From positions 18,585 to 82,584 of the forward strand of contig JBMOPD010000017.1 of NCBI GenBank assembly GCA_049323615.1: a stretch of DNA of 64,000 bases, read 5' to 3'. The translations under genes were made by a program, and so were the position numbers. Shown here piece after piece: positions 15,959 through 25,333 of this stretch. The notes beneath the pieces were generated by a model that searched no databases, was not told the origin of the DNA, and was given only the letters and a program-made list of their open reading frames with translations. How positions within the stretch are numbered: the first letter of the stretch is position 1; each line of letters starts with the position of its first letter. Source of the DNA: JBMOPD01 sp049323615 (GTDB taxonomy: Bacteria; Bacillota; Desulfotomaculia; Desulfotomaculales; Desulfocucumaceae).

Positions 15959-17350
15959 TTAGTTTCTGCTGACGGCCGACGACCGAAAAGCCCGGCAGGC
16001 TTCCACAAAATTCCGCGCTTCCTCCGGGCAGCCTGCGAAGTGTATGTGCAGGTATGAGGCCAGCAGGCTGCCGCAGGCATACCCGTCGGGGCGGGGATCC
16101 TCCTCCCCTTCCTTTGCCAGCAGGTAGGCATGATCCGGCTGATTCAGCCCGTGCATAACCGAGTAGTGAAATTCATGGCCCCTTATCCGCCGCCCGGAGC
16201 GGGCCAGGATATTATCCTTCAGTGTGAGGGCGGTAACATAACCCAGGGCCGCCCTCTTTTTGAGCATTACCGTTTTTCCCGGTATAATCCCGGCCATCGG
16301 GTACTCACGGCCGTTGAAGTCGGTAATTCCTTCAGACAGGAACATCATTCCCCCGCACTCGGCGTAAACAGGCATCCCACGCCTGACCTCCCGCCTGACC
16401 CCCGCGATGAATTCCCTGTTTTGCGCAATCCTGCCGGCGAACATTTCCGGAAAGCCGCCGCCGATATACAGGCCGTCCAGGTCAGGAGGCAGCTTGCCTT
16501 CCAGGGCCGAGCAGGGGACGATCTCGGCCCCCAGGGCGGACAAAAAGTCCAGCCCGTCGCGGTAATAAAAGTTGAAGGCATCGTCCAGCACCAGTCCGAT
16601 CCTTACCGCCGGATCCGCCGGGGTCTCCGGAAACACCCTTACAGCAGGCGGCGGCAGGGCGGGGGCCTTTTTCGCCAGTTGCACCAGTCCTTCGAGGTCC
16701 AGTTCCTCCCCGATTTTATGGGCCATCAGGTCCAGCAGGGGAGCCAGGTTGTTTTTTTCCGCCGTGGGCAGCAGCCCCAGGTGCCTTTCGGGCAGTTCCA
16801 TCCCGGCGCTGTAACTTATCCGGCCCAGCACGGACACCCCGGTGGAGGACTGAATGGCATCCTTCAGCAACAGAAAATGTCTTTGCGATCCCACCCGGTT
16901 AAGGATTACCCCGCATAAATTTATTTGCGGGTCGAAATTTTTATACCCCAGCACCATGGCCGCGGCGCTACGGGCCATGGACCTGGCGTCGAGCACCAAA
17001 ATAACCGGGGCGCCCAGCACTTTGGCCACGTGGGCCGTTGACCCCTCGCCACCGGAACCCCTGCCGTCGTAAAGGCCCATGACCCCCTCGATTACGGAGA
17101 TATCGGCTCCGGCCGCCGAACGGATGAACATCTCCCGCACCCCGTCGTCGCCCAGGAACCAGGCGTCCAGGTTGCGGCTGAAGCGCCCGGTGGCCTCCGT
17201 GTGGTAACCGGGATCGATATAGTCCGGCCCCACCTTGAAGGGCTGGACCTTCAGCCCGGACCGGGCCAGTGTGCGCATCAGCGCCGTGGCCACAGTGGTC
17301 TTGCCCACACCGCTGTGCACACCGGCAATGACAATCCTGGGCATTGACAC
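15959..17350 (-). CDS. cbiA: Cobyrinate a,c-diamide synthase (CbiA)
   Basis: Two-domain glutamine amidotransferase that amidates the a and c side chains of cobyrinate with ATP. The N-terminal P-loop domain starts PRIVIAGVHSGVGKTTVA. The C-terminal class-I-like amidase domain carries the nucleophile Cys in VYAECGGMMFL and the His in GHEFHYSVM. The open frame reaches 17386, but GAGGTG lies a few bases before an in-frame GTG at 17350, giving V-S-M-P-R; an ATG at 17344 is a near alternative. The gene lies between cbiB and cobS. CbiA, not CobB of the aerobic route, fits the rest of the cluster. Confidence 0.95.
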   Translation of the reverse strand: MSMPRIVIAGVHSGVGKTTVATALMRTLARSGLKVQPFKVGPDYIDPGYHTEATGRFSRNLDAWFLGDDGVREMFIRSAAGADISVIEGVMGLYDGRGSGGEGSTAHVAKVLGAPVILVLDARSMARSAAAMVLGYKNFDPQINLCGVILNRVGSQRHFLLLKDAIQSSTGVSVLGRISYSAGMELPERHLGLLPTAEKNNLAPLLDLMAHKIGEELDLEGLVQLAKKAPALPPPAVRVFPETPADPAVRIGLVLDDAFNFYYRDGLDFLSALGAEIVPCSALEGKLPPDLDGLYIGGGFPEMFAGRIAQNREFIAGVRREVRRGMPVYAECGGMMFLSEGITDFNGREYPMAGIIPGKTVMLKKRAALGYVTALTLKDNILARSGRRIRGHEFHYSVMHGLNQPDHAYLLAKEGEEDPRPDGYACGSLLASYLHIHFAGCPEEARNFVEACRAFRSSAVSRN

Positions 17351-17392
17351 AACCAACACCTCACTATAGCTTATCCTGAAAAGCACTTACAA

Positions 17393-18343
17393 CTACTTAC
17401 CCAAAAGTGCACACACCGCCGCCCCGGTAACGGCCGCCAGGAATGAACTCATATACATCAAATCCACCGCCTGACGGATGTGCACGGGTGCCAGCGGGTA
17501 AATATCATCCCCCATGTGCTGGCGGAAAGATTCAACTCCCCCGTAAATATTCAGTCCCCCCAGCCGCACCCCCAGGGCGCCGGCCACCGCGGCCTCCGGA
17601 ATTCCGCTGTTGGGGCTGGGGTGCCGGCGGGCGTCCCTCAACATTGCCCGCAGTGCCCCTCCGGCCCGCCTGCCGGTGATCCAGGCGGCGGCCAAAAGCA
17701 TCACCCCGCCAATCCTGGCCGGCAGGAAATTGGCGATATCATCCAGCCTGGCCGGGAAGCGGCCAAAATACATGTACCTTTCGTTCCTGTACCCCACCAT
17801 GGAATCCAGCGTGTTCACAGCCTTATAGGCCATGGCCAGCGGAGCGCCGCCTATGAAGGCGTAAATCAGGGGGGCCAACACCCCGTCCACGGTGTTTTCC
17901 GCTACTGTTTCCACAGTGGCCCTGGTTACCTCCCGGGTGTCCATGGAGGCGGTGTCCCGGCCCACAATCCCGCCTACCAGGCGCCTGGCCCGGTCGATGT
18001 CGCCGGCGGCCAGGGGCCGCAGGATTTCCCCGGCGGCCCCGGCCAGTCCCCTGGCCGCCAGGGTGGTGGATATAATCCATATTTCTGTAATTACAGCCAG
18101 CCAGGGGTGAATCCTCTGCAGGAAATAAAGCAGTGCGGCGGTGGCCGCATAAGCCGCGCCAACCACGATTACGGCCATGACAGCGCCGCCGATCATGCCC
18201 CCAACCCTGCGGGGGGTATACAGCAGCCTCTCCAGGCCGGAGATCATCCTGCCGATGATGACCACCGGGTGGGGAAGGCGGGGAGGGTCGCCCACCGCCA
18301 AATCAACAAGGAAGGCCAGCAGGACCACGGCTGCCCCCGTCAC
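17393..18343 (-). CDS. cbiB: Adenosylcobinamide-phosphate synthase (CbiB)
   Basis: A 316-residue membrane protein that attaches aminopropanol phosphate to adenosylcobyrate. The conserved start DLAVGDPPRLPHPVVIIGR, the central VAENTVDGVLAPLIYA and the PNSGIPEAAVAGALGVRLGG stretch are all present. It overlaps the end of cobQ by four bases (translational coupling) and is followed by cbiA. Confidence 0.95.
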   Translation of the reverse strand: MTGAAVVLLAFLVDLAVGDPPRLPHPVVIIGRMISGLERLLYTPRRVGGMIGGAVMAVIVVGAAYAATAALLYFLQRIHPWLAVITEIWIISTTLAARGLAGAAGEILRPLAAGDIDRARRLVGGIVGRDTASMDTREVTRATVETVAENTVDGVLAPLIYAFIGGAPLAMAYKAVNTLDSMVGYRNERYMYFGRFPARLDDIANFLPARIGGVMLLAAAWITGRRAGGALRAMLRDARRHPSPNSGIPEAAVAGALGVRLGGLNIYGGVESFRQHMGDDIYPLAPVHIRQAVDLMYMSSFLAAVTGAAVCALLGK

Positions 18344-19893
18344 GCCCGGTTCCCCCCCGCAGGCAGCCCAAGGATACCGTAAATTTTGCCCATGTCCAGG
18401 CTTCCCCGGACCACCCCGGCCAGCCTGTCATAGTCCCTCTGCCTCTGTTCCCAGGCCGACAGGGATACCGAATCGTTCAGCCGGGAGAGCCCTTTCATCA
18501 CCCTGAGGGAGTTGATAATCTTCCTGCGGAAGGAGGCGCTGTCGAAAATACCGTGGATATACGTCCCCCAGACCTTGCCGTCGGGACCGGCGGCGCCGTC
18601 CATGGTCAGGTCGGCCCCCCCGAACCGGTGAGTTATTTCAAAGGCAGGGACCACCCCGTTCCCCAGGTCAGTCCTGCCCATATGTATTTCATAGCCCACC
18701 ACCTCGGTTTCCCGGGCCTCTGCCAGCAGCGGTCCCGGCCCGCAAACCCTGGCCTGCACCTGGGTGGTGATCTTGTCCCTGGCAAAGGTGGTGGTTATAT
18801 CAAGCAGCCCCAGGCCGTCAATGGAAGGTATGTTTGATTCGGTGTGCAGGGGGTCGTGCAGTTCCCTGCCCAGCATCTGAAACCCGCCGCATATGCCGAT
18901 TACAGGCGTCCCGGACGCGCTGAGCCTGCGGATATCTCTTTCCACGCCGGTGTGCCTGAGATAGGCCAGGTCCTCTATGGTGTTCTTGCTGCCGGGAATA
19001 ATGATCAGGTCGGGGTGCCCCAAAGGGGTGCCCCTGCCCACATACCTCAGGTTTACGTCGGGCTCGTCCTCAAGGGGGTCGAAATCGGTGAAGTTTGAAA
19101 TATGCGGCAGGTGAATTACCGCGATCTCCACGTCCCTGGCGCCCTGCTCCCTGGATTTTTTCAGTGTATCTTCGTGAACGGTGTCCTCCTCCTGGATCCT
19201 GAACCCCTGGAAGTAAGGAACAACTCCGATCACCGGCTTTCCGGTCCTGGCCTCCAGAAAGTCAATGGCCGGCTGAAACAGGGATAAATCCCCCCGGAAC
19301 TTGTTGATGATAATACCGGCCACCCGGTCCCTGTCCTCCGGGGCGAGCAGTTCCAGTGTGCCCACGATGGCCGCCAGGGCGCCTCCCTTGTCTATATCGC
19401 AGGCCAGCAGTACGGGCGCGCCGGCCTCCCTGGCCACCCGCATGTTGACAATCTCGGTGGCCTGCAGGTTTACCTCGGCCGGGCTGCCGGCCCCCTCGAT
19501 AACAATTATGTCGTTATCCCCTTTAAGCCTCTGCAGGGCCTGGCATATGACCTGCCAGGCCTTACCGGCGAAATTCCTGTGGTATTCCTGGGCGGACAGG
19601 TTTCCGACCGGCTTCCCCAGCAGCACCACCTGGGAGGAAGCCTGTCCGGTGGGTTTTAACAAAACAGGGTTCATGTCCACTTCGGGCGCGCGGCCCGAGG
19701 CCTCGGCCTGGACCACCTGGGCCCGCCCCATCTCCCCGCCGTCCCTGGTAACAAAAGAGTTGAGGGCCATATTCTGTGATTTAAAAGGCGCCACGCGGTA
19801 CCCGTCCCGGTAAAAAATCCGGCAGAGCGCCGCCACAAGCACGCTTTTGCCGACATGGGAGGCCGTCCCCTGAACCATAATCGTTTTGGCCAT
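18340..19893 (-). CDS. cobQ: Cobyric acid synthase (CobQ/CbiP)
   Basis: A 517-residue ATP-dependent glutamine amidotransferase that amidates the b, d, e and g side chains to make adenosylcobyric acid. The N-terminal P-loop is MVQGTASHVGKSVLVAALCR; IEGAGSPAEVNL and ACDIDKGGALA follow. The C-terminal amidase domain has the Cys in VIGICGGFQMLG and the His in GYEIHMGRT. It is followed by cbiB with a four-base overlap. Length and motifs are normal. Confidence 0.96.
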   Translation of the reverse strand: MAKTIMVQGTASHVGKSVLVAALCRIFYRDGYRVAPFKSQNMALNSFVTRDGGEMGRAQVVQAEASGRAPEVDMNPVLLKPTGQASSQVVLLGKPVGNLSAQEYHRNFAGKAWQVICQALQRLKGDNDIIVIEGAGSPAEVNLQATEIVNMRVAREAGAPVLLACDIDKGGALAAIVGTLELLAPEDRDRVAGIIINKFRGDLSLFQPAIDFLEARTGKPVIGVVPYFQGFRIQEEDTVHEDTLKKSREQGARDVEIAVIHLPHISNFTDFDPLEDEPDVNLRYVGRGTPLGHPDLIIIPGSKNTIEDLAYLRHTGVERDIRRLSASGTPVIGICGGFQMLGRELHDPLHTESNIPSIDGLGLLDITTTFARDKITTQVQARVCGPGPLLAEARETEVVGYEIHMGRTDLGNGVVPAFEITHRFGGADLTMDGAAGPDGKVWGTYIHGIFDSASFRRKIINSLRVMKGLSRLNDSVSLSAWEQRQRDYDRLAGVVRGSLDMGKIYGILGLPAGGNRA

Positions 19894-19975
19894 AACAAAA
19901 CCTCCGGTAAAAAGCTGTTAGCAGTTAGCTTTCAGTTTTTAAATTGCCTTATATCGGCGGAATGCCAATTCACAT

Positions 19976-20572
19976 TCATTTTTTTCTCCTGTCTCCTATC
20001 CCCAAATTCAGCGCCAGAGATTTAATTTCCACCGCCAGCCCCGCCACCACGAGGTACACTTCATCGGCCCTGGAAGCCAGAAGCCTGTTGGCCCGCCCCG
20101 ATATGTCACGGAAGAGCCGGCCCAGGGGGTAAGGGGGAACCAGTCCCAGGCCCACCTCGTCGGAGACCACCAGCATGCTGGCCCTGGAATTGGCCGCCGC
20201 GTCGGCCAATTCGGCCACCCTGGAAATTATGTATTCCTCCTTTTCGGCGTCGGAAGCCCCGGGATGGGGCACCTGGCCGTCCAGGAGCAGGTTTGTTATC
20301 CATCCGGTCAGGCAGTCAACCAGCAGCACACCGGAATTTCGCCCCATTTCGGCTATTTTTTGAGGAATATGGTGCGTCTCCTCCACCGTAACCCAATCCG
20401 GCGGCCTCCGCTCCCGGTGCAGGGCCACCCGCCTCAACATCTCCTCATCGCCCGCAGCCAGGGTGGCCAGGTACGTGACCGGCCCTCCAAGCCGGGCGGC
20501 AACCTCCTCGGCGAACTCACTTTTACCGCTGCGGGATCCGCCCAGAACAAGAACAAATTTTTTATCTTTCAT
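19976..20572 (-). CDS. cobU: Adenosylcobinamide kinase / guanylyltransferase (CobU)
   Basis: A 198-residue bifunctional enzyme that phosphorylates adenosylcobinamide and then adds GMP. The P-loop LVLGGSRSGKSEFAEEVA opens the protein. YLATL, the ERRPPDWVTVEE region with the nucleotide-linked residues, and VSDEVGLGLVPPYPLGR are characteristic. It lies upstream of cobQ, separated by 82 bases containing one of the dispersed AGCTG-TAGC motifs, so cobQ may have its own signals. Product is passed to CobS. Confidence 0.95.
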   Translation of the reverse strand: MKDKKFVLVLGGSRSGKSEFAEEVAARLGGPVTYLATLAAGDEEMLRRVALHRERRPPDWVTVEETHHIPQKIAEMGRNSGVLLVDCLTGWITNLLLDGQVPHPGASDAEKEEYIISRVAELADAAANSRASMLVVSDEVGLGLVPPYPLGRLFRDISGRANRLLASRADEVYLVVAGLAVEIKSLALNLGIGDRRKK

Positions 20573-20610
20573 GGCGCTTCTCCTGTAAATGGCTGTAAGT
20601 CATCATTAAA

Positions 20611-20640
20611 AATAAATCCCCGGCCTCGACCGGGGAAAAA
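20611..20640 (-). terminator. Terminator between the DUF3842 gene and cobU
   Basis: On the minus strand TTTTTCCCCGGTC-gag-GCCGGGGATTTATTTTT: a GC-rich stem with a T-rich tail just after the DUF3842 gene. It separates that gene from cobU, at least in part. Confidence 0.65.
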
Positions 20641-20664
20641 TCCCTATCAAAAAGCCCTCCCGTT

Positions 20665-21093
20665 TTACTTGGCTCTTGCCTTCGCCACCATATCCCTCAC
20701 CCGGGCCATCATTTCCTCTATCATGTGGGGAAGCGGCTCGGTTTTTGTTCCCACAATCTCCACACCGCCGCGAACCAGCGGTATCAACACCTTTTTTGCC
20801 GGGCTGGAACTCACCGCGCTGGCCATCCCGGGAGTCATTTCACCCAGCATGGCGTTGGGAAACATAATGCCGACCGGCCCCAGGATCAAGTCGACCCCGG
20901 GTGCGTTGTATATGACGGCATTTTCCCCGGTAGCTCCTTCATTGGCGCCGGCCTTCAGCATTACCGAAGTGGCCAGCGCATTGGTGCCCAGGGCCAGGAT
21001 TTCAACGTCCTCGGGGAACTCCCGCCTTAATTTCTCGACTATGTGTTTGCCTATTCCCCCGCCCTGGCCGTCAATGACAGCAATCCTCACCAC
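20665..21093 (-). CDS. DUF3842 family protein
   Basis: A 142-residue protein with a Rossmann-like start (RIAVIDGQGGGIGKHIVEKL) and a second conserved region GANEGATGENAVIYN. It resembles the DUF3842 proteins of anaerobic Firmicutes. No function is known. The Gly-rich loop suggests nucleotide or cofactor binding. It lies immediately upstream of cobU on the same strand but is cut off by a terminator, so a role in cobalamin metabolism is only suggested by position. Confidence 0.8.
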   Translation of the reverse strand: MVRIAVIDGQGGGIGKHIVEKLRREFPEDVEILALGTNALATSVMLKAGANEGATGENAVIYNAPGVDLILGPVGIMFPNAMLGEMTPGMASAVSSSPAKKVLIPLVRGGVEIVGTKTEPLPHMIEEMMARVRDMVAKARAK

Positions 21094-21128
21094 ATATCGC
21101 CCCGGTTATTATTATACCACAAAAAGTA

Positions 21129-21161
21129 ATAAAAAAAGGACGGGTCAATTACTACCCGCCC
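21129..21161 (-). terminator. Terminator after the coiled-coil gene
   Basis: On the minus strand GGCGGGT-agtaattg-ACCCGTC followed by CTTTTTTTATT, a classic rho-independent terminator, placed 110 bases beyond the coiled-coil gene at 21273-21548. Confidence 0.75.
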
Positions 21162-21272
21162 ACATACCAGGCGTCACAATTCCCTTGTTAAAATCGAACA
21201 TTTATAAGGCTTGTCGTAAATTGCCATATTTTACCATTATCCCCAGCTGTGCATATCTTTGTGGATAAGTAA

Positions 21273-21548
21273 TTAATTTGCAGAATTACGAGGAGGCAGT
21301 TCCTGTAATTTTGATTCCAGCTCTACTATTTGCCGGTTTTTACACAACAACCAGCGGGCGTATCGATAATTGGCATGCAGCAGTTTTTTATTCTCTTTCT
21401 CCAGGCGGTTCCGGAAACTGGTTTTCTCCTTTTCCAGTTTTTCTATCAGGTTCATCAAAACCCTGCGGCTGAGTCTGAGCTGTTCCACCTTTTCCTCCAG
21501 TTCCCTTACCCTTCTCTGCAAGTATATTACGTCACCTTCGTAGTTCAC
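21273..21548 (-). CDS. Small coiled-coil protein of unknown function
   Basis: A 91-residue, highly charged protein that is almost entirely coiled coil: heptads run from about residue 8 (YLQRRVRELEEKVEQLRL) to 60, with a second stretch near the end. It has no signal or membrane segment. The start is a GTG seven bases after GGGGTGA. Its own terminator follows. I recognise no family beyond similarity in style to small hypothetical proteins of Peptococcaceae. Confidence 0.65.
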   Translation of the reverse strand: MNYEGDVIYLQRRVRELEEKVEQLRLSRRVLMNLIEKLEKEKTSFRNRLEKENKKLLHANYRYARWLLCKNRQIVELESKLQELPPRNSAN

Positions 21549-21667
21549 CTGAATCTCACCCCTGCATGAGTCTAATTAGGCAGTAAACATAAGCCTTCCG
21601 AATCAAGCTTTGGTCTTAGTATATGCCCTCAGGGGTGAATTTAGACGTTTGGCTTCCTTCGCTTTGC

Positions 21668-22858
21668 TCAGGAAGGGGATCTCCCGGCGGCGTTAAAATT
21701 GTACACACTGCCTATACGCCTTACGGCCTCCTGCAGAACCTCCTCCTCCTGCACCAGGGCGATGCGGACGTATCCTTCTCCCCTGGCCCCGAAGGCTATC
21801 CCGGGGATGACCAGTACTCCCGCCCGGTCCAGCAGTTCCAGGGAGAACCGGGTGGAGGAAGTGTAGCCGGGAGGCAGGGGGGCCCATACAAACATGGACG
21901 CCTTTGGCTTTGGCATATGCCAGCCGGCGGCCGCCGCCAGGCCGTCCACCAGCAGGTCCCTGCGCCTCTGGTACGCCCTGGCGTTTTCCTCCACGCTGTC
22001 CTGGGGGCCCTCCAGGGCCGCTATGCCCGCATCCTGCACAACGTAAAAAACTCCGTAATCTATATTGGACTTGACTCTGCGCAATGTGCCGATCACGTCT
22101 TTGTTGCCCACCGCAAAACCGATGCGGCATCCGGCCATGTTATACGTTTTGGAGAGCGAAAAAAATTCAATACCCACCTCCCTGGCCCCGTCCACCTCAA
22201 GGAAGCTCATGGGTTTGAAGCCGTCGTAACAGAGTTCCGAGTAGGCCACATCATGGCATACAAGTATATTGTATTGTTTTGCGAAATCAACCACTTCTTT
22301 AAAAAATTCCCTGTTGGCCACAGCCGCTACCGGATTATTTGGATAATTAATCCACATCATTTTGGCCCTGCGGGCAACCTCCGCAGGGATGGAGGAAAGC
22401 ACCGGCAGGAAACCGTTTTCCTCCAGCAAGGGCACTGGATAAAGCTCGCCGCCGGCCATGGTGATACTGAAGGAATAGATGGGATATCCCGGGTCGGGCA
22501 CCAGGGCAATATCCCCCTGGTCCACGTAGGCCAGGGCAATGTGGGCCAGGCCGTCCTGGGACCCCATCAGGACGAGAATTTCGCTTTCAGGGTCAAGATC
22601 GACGCCGAACCTGCGCCGGTACCAGCCGGCAGCGGCCCTGTACAGCTCCGGCCTGCCCTCCAGGGGATACCGGTAATTATCAAGCCTGTCCACCGCCCTG
22701 TGCATGGCCTCCAGCACATGGGGGGCCGGAGGACGGTCCGGGGTCCCCACCCCCAGGTTGATAACCTTGATTCCCCTGGCTTCAACCCGTCTTTTTTGAC
22801 TCTCCATCTCGTTGAAAATTCCTGACTCCAGTCCCTTCAAACGCCCAGCCAGTTGCAT
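21668..22858 (-). CDS. Class I/II PLP aminotransferase (LL-diaminopimelate aminotransferase-like)
   Basis: A fold-type I aminotransferase of 396 residues. The PLP-binding Lys lies in SLSKTYNMAGCRIGF; NYPNNPVAAVA, DVAYSELCYDGF and the Arg near the C-terminus are the other family marks, and the start VINLGVGTPDRPPAPHV is typical of the DapL/alanine aminotransferase group. Likely substrates are LL-diaminopimelate or a neutral amino acid. The open frame extends to 22879, but the ATG at 22858 follows a perfect AAGGAGG with six-base spacing. Its start lies inside the end of the PHP gene (77-base overlap), implying translational coupling. Confidence 0.9.
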   Translation of the reverse strand: MQLAGRLKGLESGIFNEMESQKRRVEARGIKVINLGVGTPDRPPAPHVLEAMHRAVDRLDNYRYPLEGRPELYRAAAGWYRRRFGVDLDPESEILVLMGSQDGLAHIALAYVDQGDIALVPDPGYPIYSFSITMAGGELYPVPLLEENGFLPVLSSIPAEVARRAKMMWINYPNNPVAAVANREFFKEVVDFAKQYNILVCHDVAYSELCYDGFKPMSFLEVDGAREVGIEFFSLSKTYNMAGCRIGFAVGNKDVIGTLRRVKSNIDYGVFYVVQDAGIAALEGPQDSVEENARAYQRRRDLLVDGLAAAAGWHMPKPKASMFVWAPLPPGYTSSTRFSLELLDRAGVLVIPGIAFGARGEGYVRIALVQEEEVLQEAVRRIGSVYNFNAAGRSPS

Positions 22859-23699
22859 ATCTATCCTCCTTAAAATCATTATTTATCCCGGCCAGGGCCT
22901 TGATTTGTTCCACCACCCGGCAGGGTACCGTACAGGCCCCCAGCCGGTTGTGCTTCTGGCTTTCCGCGCCGTGGTAATCGGACCCCCCGGTGGCCACCAG
23001 CCCGTATTGTTCACAGAGCCTGCGATAATGTTCAATGGCCTCGGGTGTGTGGCCGGGGTGGTAAACCTCTACGCCCTGCAATCCCTCGGGAATAAGGGAC
23101 TGTATCAGGTCGTCGGCCTGCGCCAGCCCGGGATGGGCCAGCACGGCCACGCCGCCGGCAAGCCTGACCAGGCGCACCGCCCGGGCCGGAGTGTATTTAA
23201 ACCTGGGCATGAAGCCCGGCTTTCCTTCTCCGATGTAAAAGTTAAAGGCCTCTTCCACCGACTGCACCCGCCCGGTTTCCACCATGGCCCTGGCGATATG
23301 GGGCCTGCCCACCGATCCGGGCCCGGCGATTTCCAATACCCGTTCCAGGGTGATGGGAAACCCCAGTTTATTCAGCCGGCCGATCATCCTGGTCACCCTT
23401 TCCCGCCTGGTACGGCGGAAATAAGCCAGTTCGGCCTGAAAGTCCGTGCAGGCTACATCGATCAGGTACCCCAGCAGGTGAATTTCCTGCCCGTTGAACT
23501 CCGTACCCAGTTCAATGGCCGGCAACACCTCCAGGCCCCGCCGCTGCCCCTCTTCCATGGCCGGAAGAATGCCATCCAGGGTATCATGGTCGGCTATGGC
23601 CAGCGCCCCGAGACCGGCGGAAACCGCCCGGACCACAACCTCTTCCGGGCTGTCGGTGCCGTCGGAAGCGGTGGTATGAACATGCAAATCAGCCAGCAT
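22782..23699 (-). CDS. PHP-domain phosphoesterase
   Basis: A roughly 305-residue metal-dependent phosphoesterase of the PHP family (TrpH/YciV type). The metal ligands appear in MLADLHVHTTASDGTDSPEEV, AIADHDTLDG and GGSDYHGAESQ. Members hydrolyse nucleoside 3',5'-bisphosphates or short oligonucleotides. I chose the ATG at 23699 because GGAAGG precedes it; the frame reaches 23735. The last 25 or so residues run over the ribosome site and start of the aminotransferase gene and do not resemble the family, so a stop codon may have been lost. Confidence 0.88.
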   Translation of the reverse strand: MLADLHVHTTASDGTDSPEEVVVRAVSAGLGALAIADHDTLDGILPAMEEGQRRGLEVLPAIELGTEFNGQEIHLLGYLIDVACTDFQAELAYFRRTRRERVTRMIGRLNKLGFPITLERVLEIAGPGSVGRPHIARAMVETGRVQSVEEAFNFYIGEGKPGFMPRFKYTPARAVRLVRLAGGVAVLAHPGLAQADDLIQSLIPEGLQGVEVYHPGHTPEAIEHYRRLCEQYGLVATGGSDYHGAESQKHNRLGACTVPCRVVEQIKALAGINNDFKEDRYATGWAFEGTGVRNFQRDGESKKTG

Positions 23700-23953
23700 C
23701 GCCCGCACCTTCCCTATTAATGGAGAGGCTCCCACATTTTAAATCAATTCGACGGTCAGCATCCTATTCCTTTATTTTATCCAAGTTGACCGCTTCTGCG
23801 CAAAGGGAAAGAGGTATAAAAAAAATTATAATTATAAAAATAACCAGTGCCGGTAATTTGTATTAAACGGCAGAAGGATTTTGACAGCCGGCAACGTAAG
23901 TAATACTCATCCATATTATGTACATATAACCAAAAATGCACAGGAGGAGCATT

Positions 23954-25333
23954 ATGCAAATCAATCCTGCTATATTCAGGGAATACGACGTGCGCGGGGT
24001 GGCCGGCCGGGACCTTACCGACGAAACGGTAACCCTTTTGGGAAAGGCCATTGGAACCGCAGCCGGCAGAAAGGGTTACAAAGAGATAGTGTCGGGTATG
24101 GACAACCGCCTCAGTTCCCCCAGGCTGAAAAAAGCACTGGCCGGGGGGCTGGCTTCCACCGGGTGCAGGGTGGTTGACATAGGAACAGTGGTTACCCCAA
24201 TTCTTTACTATGCCCAAATCCGCTACAATACCGGGGCGGCTGTGATGATTACCGGAAGCCATAATCCTCCGGAGGACAACGGCTTCAAAATTGCCCTGGG
24301 CCAGGGAACCATTTACGGCGAAGAAATCCAGGATCTCCGGCGGTTAATAGAGGCCGGCGATTTTGAAACGGGCAGGGGCGAGGTAACCGGCGCTGACCCG
24401 GTCGATGACTACATGACCATGATCAGGGAAAAAATCAAACTGGGCCCGAAAAAACTGAAAGTTGCCGTGGACTGCGGAAACGGCACCGCTTCTTACTTTG
24501 CCGTCGACCTCATCTCTTCCCTGGGCTGCCAGGTGCTGGATTTGTACTGCAGCCCCGATCCATCCTTCCCCAACCACCACCCGGACCCGGTAAAAAGGAA
24601 AAATCTGACCGATTTGATCAGTCTGGTCAAGGAACGGGGGGCCGACCTGGGAGTGGCTTTTGACGGCGACGCCGACCGCATAGGCGTGGTTGACGACAAA
24701 GGCAATGTAATCTGGGGCGACCAGCTGATGGCCCTGTTCTGGGAAGAAATAATCAAGAAGCACCCCGGCGCCCCGGCCATAATAGAAGTAAAGTGCTCCC
24801 AGGCGCTGGTGGACGTGGTCCGCCGCCTGGGCGCCAAACCGGTTTTTTACCGCACCGGCCACTCCCTGATCAAGGCCAAGATGAAAGAATTGAAAGCCCC
24901 TTTTACCGGGGAAATGTCCGGACACATGTTTTTCGCCGATGAATACTACGGTTATGACGACGCCTTTTACGCCGCCGGCAGGCTCCTGCGGCTGCTATCC
25001 AATACCGGCAGGCCGCTGTCCGCCATGATTGAAGGTCTGCCGCGGTATTACTCCACGGCCGAAACACGCGTACCCTGCCCCGACGAGGAGAAGTTCGGCG
25101 TGGTAAAAAAACTGCAGGACTACTTCAGGGATAAACACGAGGTTATAGATGTGGACGGCGTGAGAGTGCTCTTTGGCGACGGGTGGGGATTGGTCAGGGC
25201 CTCCAATACCCAGCCGGTGCTGGTGGCCCGCTGCGAGGCCAAAACCCCGGAAAGGCTCAGGGAGATAGCCAAAACCATGAAAGAGGCCCTGGGCAGGTAT
25301 CCGGAGGTAGCACCCTTCGAATGGGAATATTGA
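23954..25333 (+). CDS. Phosphomannomutase / phosphoglucomutase
   Basis: A 459-residue alpha-D-phosphohexomutase. The phospho-Ser is in TGSHNPPEDNG, the magnesium loop is DGDADRIGVVDD, the sugar loop is GEMSGH and the phosphate-binding end is RASNTQPVL. These fit the AlgC/ManB group acting on mannose and glucose phosphates, supplying sugars for surface polymers. The ATG at 23954 lies six bases after AGGAGG; an upstream in-frame ATG at 23936 lies before that site. The gene stands alone with a strong terminator behind it. Confidence 0.93.
   Translation: MQINPAIFREYDVRGVAGRDLTDETVTLLGKAIGTAAGRKGYKEIVSGMDNRLSSPRLKKALAGGLASTGCRVVDIGTVVTPILYYAQIRYNTGAAVMITGSHNPPEDNGFKIALGQGTIYGEEIQDLRRLIEAGDFETGRGEVTGADPVDDYMTMIREKIKLGPKKLKVAVDCGNGTASYFAVDLISSLGCQVLDLYCSPDPSFPNHHPDPVKRKNLTDLISLVKERGADLGVAFDGDADRIGVVDDKGNVIWGDQLMALFWEEIIKKHPGAPAIIEVKCSQALVDVVRRLGAKPVFYRTGHSLIKAKMKELKAPFTGEMSGHMFFADEYYGYDDAFYAAGRLLRLLSNTGRPLSAMIEGLPRYYSTAETRVPCPDEEKFGVVKKLQDYFRDKHEVIDVDGVRVLFGDGWGLVRASNTQPVLVARCEAKTPERLREIAKTMKEALGRYPEVAPFEWEY

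Noticed and set aside
15000..21250. Cobalamin riboswitch upstream of the cob genes
   Set aside because: I looked for the conserved B12-box in the gaps ahead of cobQ, cobU and the DUF3842 gene and did not find it.
21557..21640. Long inverted repeat TCACCCCTG ... CAGGGGTGA
   Set aside because: The loop is about 65 bases and the stem only nine pairs; chance occurrence is likely.
16130..22825. Long plus-strand open frames opposite the cob genes and aminotransferase
   Set aside because: They are mirror frames of GC-rich genes; the minus-strand proteins carry complete family motifs while these do not.
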